Below are positions 35,321 through 46,403 of a stretch of 64,000 nucleotides of DNA, piece after piece (position 1 is the stretch's first letter; each line of letters opens with the position of its first letter). The position numbers and the translations under genes are program-made. The DNA is from Gammaproteobacteria bacterium. Lineage in GTDB: Bacteria; Pseudomonadota; Gammaproteobacteria; Pseudomonadales; Pseudohongiellaceae. The notes beneath the pieces are model-generated. The model was not told the DNA's origin. It did no database searches and saw only the letters and a program-made list of their open reading frames with translations. The DNA lies in contig JAURLP010000011.1 of the NCBI GenBank assembly GCA_030831165.1, positions 101,524 through 165,523 of the forward strand, in the 5' to 3' direction.

Positions 35321-36841
35321 ATGCCTACAAATGCCAATTTTTACTTAAGCTTACAGCAGGGTATCCAAGCGTCTTATTCTAAACCCTGCATAAGCGGACC
35401 AGACTTCCCGGAGCTAACTTATCTAGAGCTGGAAAAGCTAACGGCGCAGACCGCTAATTTATTGAAAGGTCTAAATATTAATGCCGGAGCACGAGTCCTG
35501 GCGCAAACGCCCAAAACACCGCTGGCTATAGCACTGTATCTGGCCTGTCTACGCTCAGGTGCAATTTATGTTCCTCTTAATAATGGTTATACCAATGATG
35601 AGCTGGATTATTTTATAGAAGATACTAAACCGGACCTTTTTGTTTGTAGCACTTCACAAAGGAGAAAGCTTGAAGAACTTTTTGCCAAGCACAATATTCC
35701 TTCTGTGCTAGAACTGGATGAAAACGGTCATGGAAGCTTATTTGATAGTTTAAAAGAGCTGCCTGATGAGCATGAGGTTGAGCCGGTAGATGCTGATGAT
35801 ATAGCCGTCATTATTTATACCTCTGGGACCACTGGCAAACCCAAGGGGGCAATGTTAAGTCATGGCAACCTGGACAACAATTCCAAAAGCCTGTATTCAC
35901 TCTGGGGCTGGCAAAAAGATGATGTGCTTATTCACGCCTTGCCAATTTTTCATATTCATGGCTTGTTTGTTGCGCTTCATTCAGCCTTGCTGGGAGGCTC
36001 GAGCATGTTGTTTTTGTCACGCTTTGATGTCAAACAACTCATACAGCTTATCCCGAAAGCTACCGTATTAATGGGTGTTCCAACCTTTTACACCCGCCTC
36101 TTGCAAGAAGACGCTTTAAACCCCGAGTTATGCCGAAACATGCGACTTTTCGTCTCAGGTTCTGCGCCCTTATTAGAGGAAACCTTTAAAGAATTTTACG
36201 AACGCAGTGGTCACCAAATTCTCGAACGCTATGGCATGTCTGAAACCGGTATCCTTGCTTCAAATCCTCTGAATGATGAAAGAATTCCCGGCACTGTTGG
36301 TTTAGCCCTGCCAGAAGTGACATATCGGGTATGTAATGATGATGGCAAGGTCTTAAGTCCCGGTTCTATTGGCACCTTGCAAGTCAAAGGCCCCAATATT
36401 TTCAAAGGTTATTGGCGCAACCCTGAAAAAACCAAACAAGAATTTAGGGATGGATATTTCATTACTGGCGACCTGGTCAAAGAAGCTGACGATGGACGTA
36501 TCAGTATCGTTGGCCGCAATAAGGATTTGATTATCTCTGGCGGGTTCAATGTCTATCCTAAAGAGATCGAGCTGGTTATGGATGATTTCGAAACCATTCT
36601 TGAAAGTGCGGTTGTTGGCGTGAATCATCCTGATTTTGGGGAAGCAGTTATTGCTATTGTAGTACTTTCAAATCCTGATCAGGCTTTTGACGAGCAAGCC
36701 ATGATTAATCTGCTAAAAGACCGACTTGCGGCTTACAAGGTCCCCAAGAAAATTATTGTTAAACCTGAGTTGCCTAGAAACACCATGGGCAAGGTACAAA
36801 AGAACCTGCTCCGCGAGGAATATGGGAAGTTGTTTATTTAA
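35321..36841 (+). CDS. Malonyl-CoA synthetase-like AMP-dependent acyl-CoA ligase (MatB type)
   Basis: 506 residues of the ANL superfamily. The P-loop IIYTSGTTGKPKGAMLSHG, the GVPTFYTRLLQ segment, ERYGMSETGILASNP, YFITGDLVKEAD and GRNKDLIISGGFNVYPKEIE are all close to MatB. MatB adenylates malonate and makes malonyl-CoA. The substrate is inferred from overall likeness. It starts 16 bp after algC and interrupts the usual algC-argB neighbourhood. No malonate decarboxylase or transporter lies beside it; a TRAP transporter is 17 kb away. Confidence 0.82.
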   Translation: MPTNANFYLSLQQGIQASYSKPCISGPDFPELTYLELEKLTAQTANLLKGLNINAGARVLAQTPKTPLAIALYLACLRSGAIYVPLNNGYTNDELDYFIEDTKPDLFVCSTSQRRKLEELFAKHNIPSVLELDENGHGSLFDSLKELPDEHEVEPVDADDIAVIIYTSGTTGKPKGAMLSHGNLDNNSKSLYSLWGWQKDDVLIHALPIFHIHGLFVALHSALLGGSSMLFLSRFDVKQLIQLIPKATVLMGVPTFYTRLLQEDALNPELCRNMRLFVSGSAPLLEETFKEFYERSGHQILERYGMSETGILASNPLNDERIPGTVGLALPEVTYRVCNDDGKVLSPGSIGTLQVKGPNIFKGYWRNPEKTKQEFRDGYFITGDLVKEADDGRISIVGRNKDLIISGGFNVYPKEIELVMDDFETILESAVVGVNHPDFGEAVIAIVVLSNPDQAFDEQAMINLLKDRLAAYKVPKKIIVKPELPRNTMGKVQKNLLREEYGKLFI

Positions 36842-36869
36842 CTATACGCCTCTGGCTTCCTGACTCCCG

Positions 36870-36888
36870 AGCAGAAAGCACTTCTGCT
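36870..36888. terminator. Hairpin after the MatB-like gene (weak terminator)
   Basis: AGCAGAA and TTCTGCT form a perfect 7-bp stem with a 5-nt loop about 30 bp after the stop. The following GAATTTAAATC is AT-rich but not a clean T-run. Confidence 0.4.
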
Positions 36889-36960
36889 GAATTTAAATCA
36901 TAGCCTTTCTGGGCAAATCTAAATTTATTCCTTATAATTCAGACAACTATAAGTTAGTGA

Positions 36961-37902
<942 letters not shown>

Positions 37903-37916
37903 TTAGGAGAGCAGGC

Positions 37917-38513
37917 ATGGCAAGTAACGAAAAAATCTCCCGTCGCGACCATATCCTGCAAGTGCTTGCTCAAATGCTGCAGGAAAACCCGGGCAGACGA
38001 ATTACAACCTCGACACTTGCCGATAAAGTAGGTGTTTCAGAGGCTGCCCTTTACCGACATTTCCCTAGTAAAGCGAGAATGTTCGAAGGTTTAATCAATT
38101 TTATTGATACAACCCTGTTTTCACGAATAAACCGAATCATCAGCGATGAAAGTTCTATTTTAAGCCAGTGTGAAAAAATCATGTTCTTGACCCTGACCTT
38201 TGCAGAAAAGAACCCGGGTATAACACGCGTGTTAAATGGTGATGCTTTGGCTGGAGAGCCAGAACGGTTGCGTACCCAGGTCAGCCAGATTTTTGAACGT
38301 CTCGAAACACAATTAAAGCAACTGCTCAGAGAAGCTGAAATTAAAGAAGGTTTAAGGACACACCAAACAGTGACAGCAACGGCAAATTTATTGCTGGCCT
38401 TTACAGAAGGAAAAATTTCTCAATATGTCCGTACTGATTTTAAACGTTTACCAACAGAAGGTTGGAGCGAGCAGTGGCTTTTGTTAAAAACAAATTTGCT
38501 TTATACCCCATAA
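37917..38513 (+). CDS. slmA: Nucleoid occlusion factor SlmA
   Basis: 198 residues, a TetR-family DNA-binding protein that blocks FtsZ assembly over the nucleoid. The helix-turn-helix ([25 protein letters not shown]) is followed by [18 protein letters not shown] and a typical SlmA C-terminus ending TNLLYTP. A clear AGGAG lies 8 nt upstream of the ATG. The gene overlaps the convergent pyrE by 13 bp. The argB-slmA-pyrE neighbourhood is standard. Confidence 0.95.
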   Translation: MASNEKISRRDHILQVLAQMLQENPGRRITTSTLADKVGVSEAALYRHFPSKARMFEGLINFIDTTLFSRINRIISDESSILSQCEKIMFLTLTFAEKNPGITRVLNGDALAGEPERLRTQVSQIFERLETQLKQLLREAEIKEGLRTHQTVTATANLLLAFTEGKISQYVRTDFKRLPTEGWSEQWLLLKTNLLYTP

Positions 38514-39148
38514 CTGACTTTATAAGCCTTCATGGCCTCTAAACTTTCCTTAAAGCCATTGTCTGCTTTGAGGCTGAGATAATCTAAAATTTGCTGCAAG
38601 TTAATTATGCTTATCACTGGCATGTCATAGTCCGTTTCAATTTCCTGAATCGCTGATAATTCTCCATTGCCTTTTTCCTGTCTATCCAGGGCAACAACTA
38701 CACCGGTTGCTTCTGCACCTGCTTCAGTAATTAAACCCATGACTTCCCGAATTGCCGTTCCTGCTGTTATAACATCATCAATAATCAAGACCCTGCCTGC
38801 CAGCTTTGCCCCAACAATGGTGCCTCCTTCGCCGTGATCTTTAGCTTCTTTGCGGTTGTAGCAGTAGGGTTTATTTATTCCGAAATCCTGGCTTAAAGCG
38901 ATAGCCGTTGAAGCGACCAGAGGGATGCCCTTGTAGGCGGGCCCAAACAAGACATCAAAGTCCAGATTTGCTTCTGCTATGGCTGCAGCATAACTTCTTC
39001 CCACCTGTGCCAGTGAGGCCCCGGAATTAAATAAGCCCGCATTAAAAAAATACGGGCTTTTACGGCCAGACTTTAGAGTAAATTTTCCAAAGCTCAAGAT
39101 GTCTTCACTTGTTGCAAAATCTAAAAACTGAGTCTGAAAATGTTTCAT
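38501..39148 (-). CDS. pyrE: Orotate phosphoribosyltransferase PyrE
   Basis: 215 residues, pyrimidine synthesis step five. [21 protein letters not shown] at the N-terminus (contact region for orotate), [22 protein letters not shown] and the PRPP loop [14 protein letters not shown] are all present. It starts 1 bp after rph ends on the same strand, as in E. coli, so the two are cotranscribed. Confidence 0.97.
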   Translation of the reverse strand: MKHFQTQFLDFATSEDILSFGKFTLKSGRKSPYFFNAGLFNSGASLAQVGRSYAAAIAEANLDFDVLFGPAYKGIPLVASTAIALSQDFGINKPYCYNRKEAKDHGEGGTIVGAKLAGRVLIIDDVITAGTAIREVMGLITEAGAEATGVVVALDRQEKGNGELSAIQEIETDYDMPVISIINLQQILDYLSLKADNGFKESLEAMKAYKVSYGV

Positions 39149-39149
39149 A

Positions 39150-39878
39150 TTAAATAGTTAGCGCTTCCTGTTGAGCGGAGAAAAGCCGGACAATACCACT
39201 TTGCGCTAATGAGATAAGCTTGCCCAACTCATCAGCGCTAAATTCGCCATCTTCACCAGTCCCCTGAACCTCGATGAAACCACCATTGCTTGTCATGACA
39301 ATATTCATATCCGTTTCTGCAGAAGAATCTTCCAGATAGTCCAGGTCCAAGACCGGCACTCCCTGATAAATACCAACAGAGACCGATGCTATCATTTGTT
39401 TTAAAGGCATCTGCTTAATTAAACCTTTATTTTGCATGACATTTAAGGCATCAACTAAAGCGACACATGCTCCTGTAATTGAGGCAGTACGGGTACCGCC
39501 ATCTGCCTGTATTACATCACAATCAATTTTTAGAGTATTCTCCCCGAGCTTTGTCATGTCTACCGCAGCTCGCAGGGAACGGCCTATCAGGCGTTGAATT
39601 TCTTGCGTGCGACCGCTTTGTTTTCCTCTTGCCGCTTCGCGGTCCATGCGCGAGCCCGTTGAGCGTGGCAACATGCCATATTCAGCTGTTACCCAGCCTT
39701 GTCCTTTGCCTTTTAAAAACCTGGGGACAGTAGCCTCCACGCTTGCCGTACATAATACTTTTGTATCTCCGAACTCTACCAGCACAGAGCCCTCGGCATG
39801 CTTGGTATAATTTCGAGTGATTTTAATTTCACGTAACTCATCAGCGGCTCTTCCGCTTGGACGGTTCAGTTCAGACAT
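39150..39878 (-). CDS. rph: Ribonuclease PH
   Basis: 242 residues. A phosphorolytic 3'-exoribonuclease that trims tRNA ends. [48 protein letters not shown] and [20 protein letters not shown] are family hallmarks. It is transcribed with pyrE and divergent from yicC, with a promoter between. Confidence 0.97.
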   Translation of the reverse strand: MSELNRPSGRAADELREIKITRNYTKHAEGSVLVEFGDTKVLCTASVEATVPRFLKGKGQGWVTAEYGMLPRSTGSRMDREAARGKQSGRTQEIQRLIGRSLRAAVDMTKLGENTLKIDCDVIQADGGTRTASITGACVALVDALNVMQNKGLIKQMPLKQMIASVSVGIYQGVPVLDLDYLEDSSAETDMNIVMTSNGGFIEVQGTGEDGEFSADELGKLISLAQSGIVRLFSAQQEALTI

Positions 39879-39916
39879 GCTTACCCCAATTGATTTTAAA
39901 TCAGTTATTAAAATTC

Positions 39917-39945
39917 ATTGTAATGGCTAGCTGCTCATCTTTAAA
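39917..39945 (-). promoter_or_regulatory. Promoter candidate for rph-pyrE
   Basis: On the minus strand, TTTAAA (39945-39940), a 17-bp spacer and TACAAT (39922-39917). The start codon of rph lies about 40 bp downstream. Confidence 0.5.
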
Positions 39946-39950
39946 TGAAT

Positions 39951-39979
39951 TTTATAAAATCAGGTAAATCCGCTATAGT
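39951..39979 (+). promoter_or_regulatory. Promoter candidate for yicC-gmk
   Basis: TTTATA (39951-39956), a 17-bp spacer and TATAGT (39974-39979), with the yicC ATG 33 bp downstream. It stands back to back with the rph promoter. Confidence 0.55.
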
Positions 39980-40011
39980 GCAAGCCTTATTTTTTGGTAC
40001 AGAGCAGCAAA

Positions 40012-40875
40012 ATGACACAAAGCATGACGGCCTTTGCCCGACAGCAGGCAGAATACGAGTGGGGCACTTTAGTTTGGGAAATTCGTTCTGTTAACCACCG
40101 CTATCTTGAAACCAGTTTAAGGCTCCCCGAATCATTACGGTCGGCGGAAACCCTTTGTCGTGATTTATTGCGAAAAAATTTAAGCAGAGGGAAAATTGAC
40201 GCACAATTAAAATTCTCTCCAAATCCTTCTGTTGGCTCGATCAGTGTTGATCCCCATTTGCTTAAACAAATAAATGCCGCCAATGCAGAAATCTCAACAC
40301 TTATGCCTGAATTGCAACAACCAACCACACTGGATGTGCTGCGCTGGCCTGGCATAGTGCAAGAAAGCAAGCAGGATGCAAAAGAAATTGAAGCTGAATT
40401 AGTCTCTTTGTTTAAGAGCTGTTTGACTGGCTTGCAGACGCAAAGAGAAAATGAAGGCGCCCAACTTAAAAGTTTTATTGAGCAAAGGCTTGAGAGCATA
40501 GCCAAGATAGTTGGCGAAATAAAACATGCAATGCCTGAAATCTTGCAAAACCAGCACAGCAGGCTAAAAGAGGCTTTAGGAGAGCTAGCCGATACTCTGG
40601 ACCCTGGTCGGCTAGAACAAGAAATGGTTTTGCTTGCACAAAAAGCAGATATTTCTGAAGAAACTGATCGTTTGCAGGCTCATGTTCAGGAGGTAAGAAA
40701 TATCCTCGGCCAAGCTGGTGCCGTCGGCCGCAAGCTGGATTTTTTAATGCAAGAGCTTAATCGTGAAGCCAATACCATTTGCTCGAAGGCTGTAGTCATT
40801 GAAACCACGCTGAATGCGGTTGAGCTTAAGGTTTTAATAGAGCAAATGCGCGAACAAATACAAAATATTGAATAA
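40012..40875 (+). CDS. yicC: YicC family endoribonuclease-like protein
   Basis: 287 residues from the ATG at 40012, the same length as E. coli YicC; the longest frame starts at a TTG at 39994 and is less likely. QSMTAFARQQ, EIRSVNHRYLETSLRLPE and LLRKNLSRGKID at the N-terminus, and GRKLDFLMQELNREANTICS-type C-terminus are conserved. Members cleave RNA (a reported role in E. coli). It precedes gmk by 18 bp. Confidence 0.95.
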   Translation: MTQSMTAFARQQAEYEWGTLVWEIRSVNHRYLETSLRLPESLRSAETLCRDLLRKNLSRGKIDAQLKFSPNPSVGSISVDPHLLKQINAANAEISTLMPELQQPTTLDVLRWPGIVQESKQDAKEIEAELVSLFKSCLTGLQTQRENEGAQLKSFIEQRLESIAKIVGEIKHAMPEILQNQHSRLKEALGELADTLDPGRLEQEMVLLAQKADISEETDRLQAHVQEVRNILGQAGAVGRKLDFLMQELNREANTICSKAVVIETTLNAVELKVLIEQMREQIQNIE

Positions 40876-40890
40876 CTGATAAACATCTAA

Positions 40891-41523
<633 letters not shown>

Positions 41524-41612
41524 TTGTAATAAACACTTTATAATTGCCGCCCCCTGAAAAATCAGGAAATTTTCTCTATAGCTCTGGCTCTAAAGCCTAA
41601 ACAGGATACAAA

Positions 41613-42002
41613 ATGGCACGAATTACTGTTGAAGATTGTTTAGAACATGTAGAAAACCGATTTGAACTGGTTATGGTAGCCAGCAAACGTGCTCGCCAAA
41701 TTCAAACTGGCGGCAAAGAACCAATGGTATCTGAAGATAAAGACAAACCAACTGTTCTTGCCCTTCGAGAAATCGCAGAACAACTTGTGGACGCATCAAT
41801 TTTAATTGATACTCCCCAGTCTGAAGCAGAAGAAAGTGTTGCTTATCTGGAAACTGATGAAGCTGCCGCGGAAGAAGGTGCTGCTAGTACGCCAAAAAAT
41901 GATATCTCTATTGAAGATGCCATGGATGCGGAACTGCTCCCCGAAGAATCCGACGATACAACAAACTCTGCTGATGTCGATGGAGAAATCGAAGAACAGT
42001 AG
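41613..42002 (+). CDS. rpoZ: RNA polymerase omega subunit, with long acidic C-terminal tail
   Basis: 129 residues against 91 in E. coli. The N-terminus [20 protein letters not shown] and [11 protein letters not shown] identify it. The region beyond about residue 72 is a strongly acidic, Asp/Glu-rich extension with few structured features. Omega helps assemble RNA polymerase and, with DksA, makes a ppGpp site. AGGA stands 9 nt before the ATG. A TATAAT at 41539-41544 may mark a promoter after gmk, but no good -35 box accompanies it. Confidence 0.95.
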   Translation: MARITVEDCLEHVENRFELVMVASKRARQIQTGGKEPMVSEDKDKPTVLALREIAEQLVDASILIDTPQSEAEESVAYLETDEAAAEEGAASTPKNDISIEDAMDAELLPEESDDTTNSADVDGEIEEQ

Positions 42003-42035
42003 AGTCATCGCACTAGCTAGCCTCTGCTGTCCTTA

Positions 42036-44159
42036 GTGGAGGCTAAAATTAACACCATTGATACACTCGCTGAAAGCCTGACTGAATACCTGGAATCTGA
42101 CCAGGTTAATCTAGTACGACGCGCCTATTATTATGCTGAGCAGGCTCATGATGGCCAATTCCGTATTTCTGGCGCCCCCTATGTTACTCATCCTCTGGCC
42201 GTTGCCGGCATCTTGCGAGAGATGCACATGGACCATCAAAGTGTTGCTGCAGCCATGCTTCATGATGTAATTGAGGATGCTGGTTTAACTAAAGAAGCCA
42301 TTTCCGGACAGTTTGGCAGCTCCGTCGCTGATATAGTTGATGGCGTAAGTAAATTAAACCGTATTGAATTCAGCACACAGGCTGAAGCACAAGCAGAAAA
42401 TTTTCAAAAAATGTCCTTGGCCATGGCCAAGGACATCCGGGTTATCCTGGTCAAGTTGGCCGACCGCATGCACAATATGCGGACGCTTTCTGCTCTCAAA
42501 CCTGAAAAACAACGCCGTATTGCCCGTGAAACGCTTGATATTTATGCGCCTATTGCCAATCGGCTTGGAATGAATAATATGCGAATTGAATTTGAGGAAA
42601 GAGGTTTTGAGGCGCTTTACCCCATGCGTGCACGCAGGCTGGAGGCTGCTGTTAAAAGTATAGGGGGTAATCGCAAGGCTATCGTTTTACAAATTGAAGC
42701 TGCTCTGACTGCCTGCCTGCAAAGAGAAAACCTCCCAGGACGAGTGCTGGGCAGAAAAAAACATATTTATAGTATCTATAACAAAATGCGCGAAAAACGT
42801 ATTTCTTTTCGAGAAATTACCGACGTCTTCGCTTTTCGAATAGTTACTGATGAAGTCGATACTTGCTACCGAATTTTAGGCGCCGTTCACAATCTCTATA
42901 AGCCTGTTCCTGGACGTTTCAAAGACTATATCGCCATTCCTAAAGTAAATGGTTATCAATCCTTGCATACAACGTTGTTCAGCATACATGCCATCCCGAT
43001 TGAAATTCAGATTCGCACTGAAGACATGGAAGCGATGGCCAATAACGGAATTGCAGCACACTGGTTGTATAAATCAGAAGAACAGATGCCCAATCAAAGC
43101 CATATCCGTGCCAGACAATGGGTGCAAGGCCTGCTTGAAATGCAGAAACAAGCGGGCAGCTCCCAGGAGTTTGTAGAACATGTTAAAACGGATTTATTCC
43201 CAGATGAAATTTATGTGTTTACACCTAAAGGTGCCATCCTGGAATTACCGGCCGGATCTACCGCTGTCGATTTTGCTTATGCTGTGCACACCGATGTAGG
43301 GAATTCCTGTGTTGCATGTCGAATCAATCGCCGTCTTGCTCCCCTAAGCCAGGTTTTACAAAGTGGGCAAACGGTAGAAATTATAGCTTCCGGTTCTTAT
43401 CCAAATCCTGCCTGGCTAAATTTTGTGGTTACGGGTAAAGCCCGAAGCAATATACGGCATTATCTAAAAAATCAACGACGCTCCGAAGCTATTACGCTTG
43501 GCAGGCGACTGCTGAATAAAACATTAGCGGGTTTTGGTTATAACCTATCAAACATTCCTAAGAATAATGTCGGCGGCCTGCTAGAGGAAACGGACTTTGA
43601 TGTGCTTGATGATCTGCTGGAGGATATCGGCCTAGGTAACCGTATGGCTTATATCGTTGCACGCCGCCTCCTGCCTGACGATGGCAAGAACCTGGAACAA
43701 CTGGGCGAGCAGGACGCAGCCCTAGCCATACATGGTGCTGAAGGAATGGTTATGACTTTTGCCAAATGTTGTCATCCAATTCCTGGCGACCATATTGTTG
43801 GCTATATCAGCTCGGGCAAGGGAATGGTTGTACATCTTGAAAGCTGCAACAATGTGGCTGAAGTGCTTAATGACCCCAAAAAATATTTGGCCTTACGCTG
43901 GGACCCTGGTGTAGAAGGTGAATTTCCTGTTGAGCTAAGAGTTGAAATCGAACATCAGCGAGGCCTGATAGCCACTCTGGCAAACGTCATTACTTCTAAT
44001 GAAGCCAACATCGATAAAATAAGTACCTCAGATCGTGACGCTCAATTTAGCATCGTTAATCTGACAATTAACGTCAGAAACCGTATTCACCTGGCAAATG
44101 TAATGAAAAAAGTGAGAGTGATAAAATCAGTTATAAAAGTCAGCCGTATAAAGAATTAA
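42036..44159 (+). CDS. spoT: Bifunctional (p)ppGpp synthetase/hydrolase SpoT
   Basis: 707 residues from a GTG start. The N-terminal HD hydrolase domain is shown by THPLAVAGILREM and MLHDVIEDAG. The synthetase domain follows (YCYRILGAVHNLYK-like segment with KDYIAIPKVNGYQSLHTTLF), then a TGS domain (VFTPKGAILELPAGSTAVDF) and a C-terminal ACT domain (ELRVEIEHQRGLIATLANVI). SpoT balances ppGpp level. gmk-rpoZ-spoT is a standard operon; here an EAL remnant rather than ridA or trmH separates it from recG. Confidence 0.96.
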   Translation: MEAKINTIDTLAESLTEYLESDQVNLVRRAYYYAEQAHDGQFRISGAPYVTHPLAVAGILREMHMDHQSVAAAMLHDVIEDAGLTKEAISGQFGSSVADIVDGVSKLNRIEFSTQAEAQAENFQKMSLAMAKDIRVILVKLADRMHNMRTLSALKPEKQRRIARETLDIYAPIANRLGMNNMRIEFEERGFEALYPMRARRLEAAVKSIGGNRKAIVLQIEAALTACLQRENLPGRVLGRKKHIYSIYNKMREKRISFREITDVFAFRIVTDEVDTCYRILGAVHNLYKPVPGRFKDYIAIPKVNGYQSLHTTLFSIHAIPIEIQIRTEDMEAMANNGIAAHWLYKSEEQMPNQSHIRARQWVQGLLEMQKQAGSSQEFVEHVKTDLFPDEIYVFTPKGAILELPAGSTAVDFAYAVHTDVGNSCVACRINRRLAPLSQVLQSGQTVEIIASGSYPNPAWLNFVVTGKARSNIRHYLKNQRRSEAITLGRRLLNKTLAGFGYNLSNIPKNNVGGLLEETDFDVLDDLLEDIGLGNRMAYIVARRLLPDDGKNLEQLGEQDAALAIHGAEGMVMTFAKCCHPIPGDHIVGYISSGKGMVVHLESCNNVAEVLNDPKKYLALRWDPGVEGEFPVELRVEIEHQRGLIATLANVITSNEANIDKISTSDRDAQFSIVNLTINVRNRIHLANVMKKVRVIKSVIKVSRIKN

Positions 44160-44160
44160 C

Positions 44161-44292
44161 TCAAGCATTAATCTTTTGTTGTTTGACCATGGCTTCAGTA
44201 TCTAACACAAACTTTTTAGCCTCATCACTTGGCACGCCCTGGCTAAAAATAAAACCCTGAACTACCGGGCAATTCAATTGACGCAAATAAAA
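44161..44292 (-). pseudogene. Remnant of an EAL-domain (cyclic-di-GMP phosphodiesterase) gene C-terminus
   Basis: On the minus strand, an open stretch of 43 codons ends in TGA at 44161. It reads FYLRQLNCPVVQGFIFSQGV, then PSDEAKKFV and a tail ending in KINA. This is the pattern of the last beta strand and helix of EAL domains (L-x-x-L-x-C-x-x-x-Q-G-F/Y-x-F-S-x-P). A TAG stands in frame just before it and no start codon precedes it, so only the 3' tail of the gene survives. The identification rests on that motif alone. Confidence 0.65.
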
Positions 44293-44294
44293 CT

Positions 44295-46403
44295 ATGGTT
44301 CAAAAAAGCACCACAGTTTCTTACAAAGACTTAACTCAGATACCTTTGACCCATCTGAAGGGAGTTGGTCCTGCCCTTCAGAAAAAGCTTGCCAACCTCA
44401 ACATTCACCACCCTCTTGATTTGCTTTTCCATCTGCCCTTTCGCTATCAGGATAGAACCCACGTCACATCCATTGCAGGCCTTCAAGTTGGTTCAGATGT
44501 GGTCATTGAAGGCCATATTTTGGGGAGTGCGATCGTTTTTGGTCGTCGCAGAAGCCTTTTAGTCAAAATTCAGGATCAAAGTGGTATTGCCACTCTGCGC
44601 TTCTTTCATTTTAGTGGCGCTCAGAAAAACAGCTTGGTAGAGGGCCGGCGAATACGCTGCTTTGGGGAAGTCAGATGGGGGCGTAGCGGCATCGAGCTCT
44701 ATCATCCTGAATATAAAATTATCGGTGAACAGGACCAGTTCCCCAGCTCCAAAACCCTAACACCAATTTATCCCAGTACTGACGGTCTGCAGCAAAACAG
44801 GCTACGAAGCATTATCGAACAAGCATTGATTCTCCTGAAGCAAGGTGCTTATTTAAAAGATTATTTCCCCGCTAAACTGAATCAGGAATTCAGCACTCAC
44901 AGTTTAAAAGATGCCTTGCTTTACATACACCAGCCTCCCAAAAATGCTCAACTAGACAAGCTGGAAGCCGGCTTGCATCCCACTCAACAAAGACTCGCTT
45001 TTGAAGAGCTTTTGGCTCACTACTTATGCCTGCGCCGACTTAGGGAAAATGCCCAACAGGATAAAGCGCCGCCCTTGAACGCTGACACCAAGCTCATTCC
45101 TGCCTTACTTCAAAACCTGCCCTTCAAGCTGACCAAGGCTCAGCAAAAAGTTTTTTCTGATGTCTGTAAGGACCTTGCGACTAACAAGCCCATGCTCAGA
45201 TTAATCCAGGGTGATGTAGGTTCAGGCAAGACCATCGTTGCCATTCTTGCTGCGCTGCAGACGACCGGGAATGGGTATCAGGTAGCCGTAATGGCGCCAA
45301 CAGAAATTCTTGCTGAACAACATTTTTTAAACTTCTCGGAGCTGCTGAAAAATCTCGACGCCGAAATTGCGTTTCTGAGTGGTAAAGTTAAAGGCACAAA
45401 GCGTGCAGAAGCACTCGCTTTAATTGGCAATGGCCAAGCACATATTGTTATTGGGACACACGCCTTATTCCAAGAAGAAGTAATATTCAAACGCCTGGGT
45501 TTAATGGTAATTGACGAACAGCATCGCTTTGGCGTTCATCAACGCCTGGCGCTACGTGAAAAAGGACAAAATCATGGCCTAAGCCCCCACCAACTTATCA
45601 TGACTGCTACTCCTATACCCAGAACCTTAATGATGAGCGCTTATGCTGACCTTGATTGCTCCATTATTGATGAGCTGCCTCCAGGTCGCTCCCCTGTAAA
45701 TACGGTGTTGATTGCCGAAAACCGCCGGCCCCAGGTGATTGAAAGAATCCAAGATGCTTGCGCCAGCGGTCGTCAAGCTTATTGGGTCTGCACGCTAATC
45801 GAGGAATCAGAAGTATTGCAATGCCAAGCTGCTGAGGTCACTTTTGCTAAATTACAACAACAGTTACAGCACATAGAAGTCGGTTTGATTCATGGCCGAA
45901 TGAACGCCAGGGAGAAGTCAGAAATTATGGGACGCTTTAAAACCGGCTCAATTAAGCTATTGGTGGCGACCACCGTCATCGAAGTGGGTGTAGATGTACC
46001 AAATGCTTCTTTGATGATCATTGAAAATCCTGAACGACTTGGCCTCGCACAATTGCATCAACTGCGAGGGCGCGTTGGCAGAGGCAGTGAGAAAAGTCAC
46101 TGCCTTTTACTGTACCAATCCCCATTATCCGAGTTAGGCAAGCAACGCCTCGAAATCATGCGCGGCAGCAATGATGGCTTTTACATCGCACAAAAAGATT
46201 TGGAAATCCGAGGCCCTGGGGAGGTCCTGGGGATTCGGCAAACGGGCCTGATGGAATATAAAATTGCCAACCTGAGTCGGGATTCACACCTGCTTGATAA
46301 CATTAAAGCCTGGGCAGAAAATTTAAGAGAGCAGCATCCTGCCAATATTGATCCATTGATTGAACGCTGGCTTTCAGTTAAGCAACAGTATGGGAATGTA
46401 TAG
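44295..46403 (+). CDS. recG: ATP-dependent DNA helicase RecG
   Basis: 702 residues, a branched-DNA helicase acting on stalled forks and Holliday junctions. The N-terminal wedge/OB domain (PLTHLKGVGPALQKKLANL, LLFHLPFRYQDRT) is followed by helicase motif I GDVGSGKTIVA, motif II DEQHRFGVHQR, motif III TATPIPRTLMMSAY and motif VI QLRGRVGRG. It overlaps the convergent symporter gene by 26 bp. Confidence 0.97.
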   Translation: MVQKSTTVSYKDLTQIPLTHLKGVGPALQKKLANLNIHHPLDLLFHLPFRYQDRTHVTSIAGLQVGSDVVIEGHILGSAIVFGRRRSLLVKIQDQSGIATLRFFHFSGAQKNSLVEGRRIRCFGEVRWGRSGIELYHPEYKIIGEQDQFPSSKTLTPIYPSTDGLQQNRLRSIIEQALILLKQGAYLKDYFPAKLNQEFSTHSLKDALLYIHQPPKNAQLDKLEAGLHPTQQRLAFEELLAHYLCLRRLRENAQQDKAPPLNADTKLIPALLQNLPFKLTKAQQKVFSDVCKDLATNKPMLRLIQGDVGSGKTIVAILAALQTTGNGYQVAVMAPTEILAEQHFLNFSELLKNLDAEIAFLSGKVKGTKRAEALALIGNGQAHIVIGTHALFQEEVIFKRLGLMVIDEQHRFGVHQRLALREKGQNHGLSPHQLIMTATPIPRTLMMSAYADLDCSIIDELPPGRSPVNTVLIAENRRPQVIERIQDACASGRQAYWVCTLIEESEVLQCQAAEVTFAKLQQQLQHIEVGLIHGRMNAREKSEIMGRFKTGSIKLLVATTVIEVGVDVPNASLMIIENPERLGLAQLHQLRGRVGRGSEKSHCLLLYQSPLSELGKQRLEIMRGSNDGFYIAQKDLEIRGPGEVLGIRQTGLMEYKIANLSRDSHLLDNIKAWAENLREQHPANIDPLIERWLSVKQQYGNV

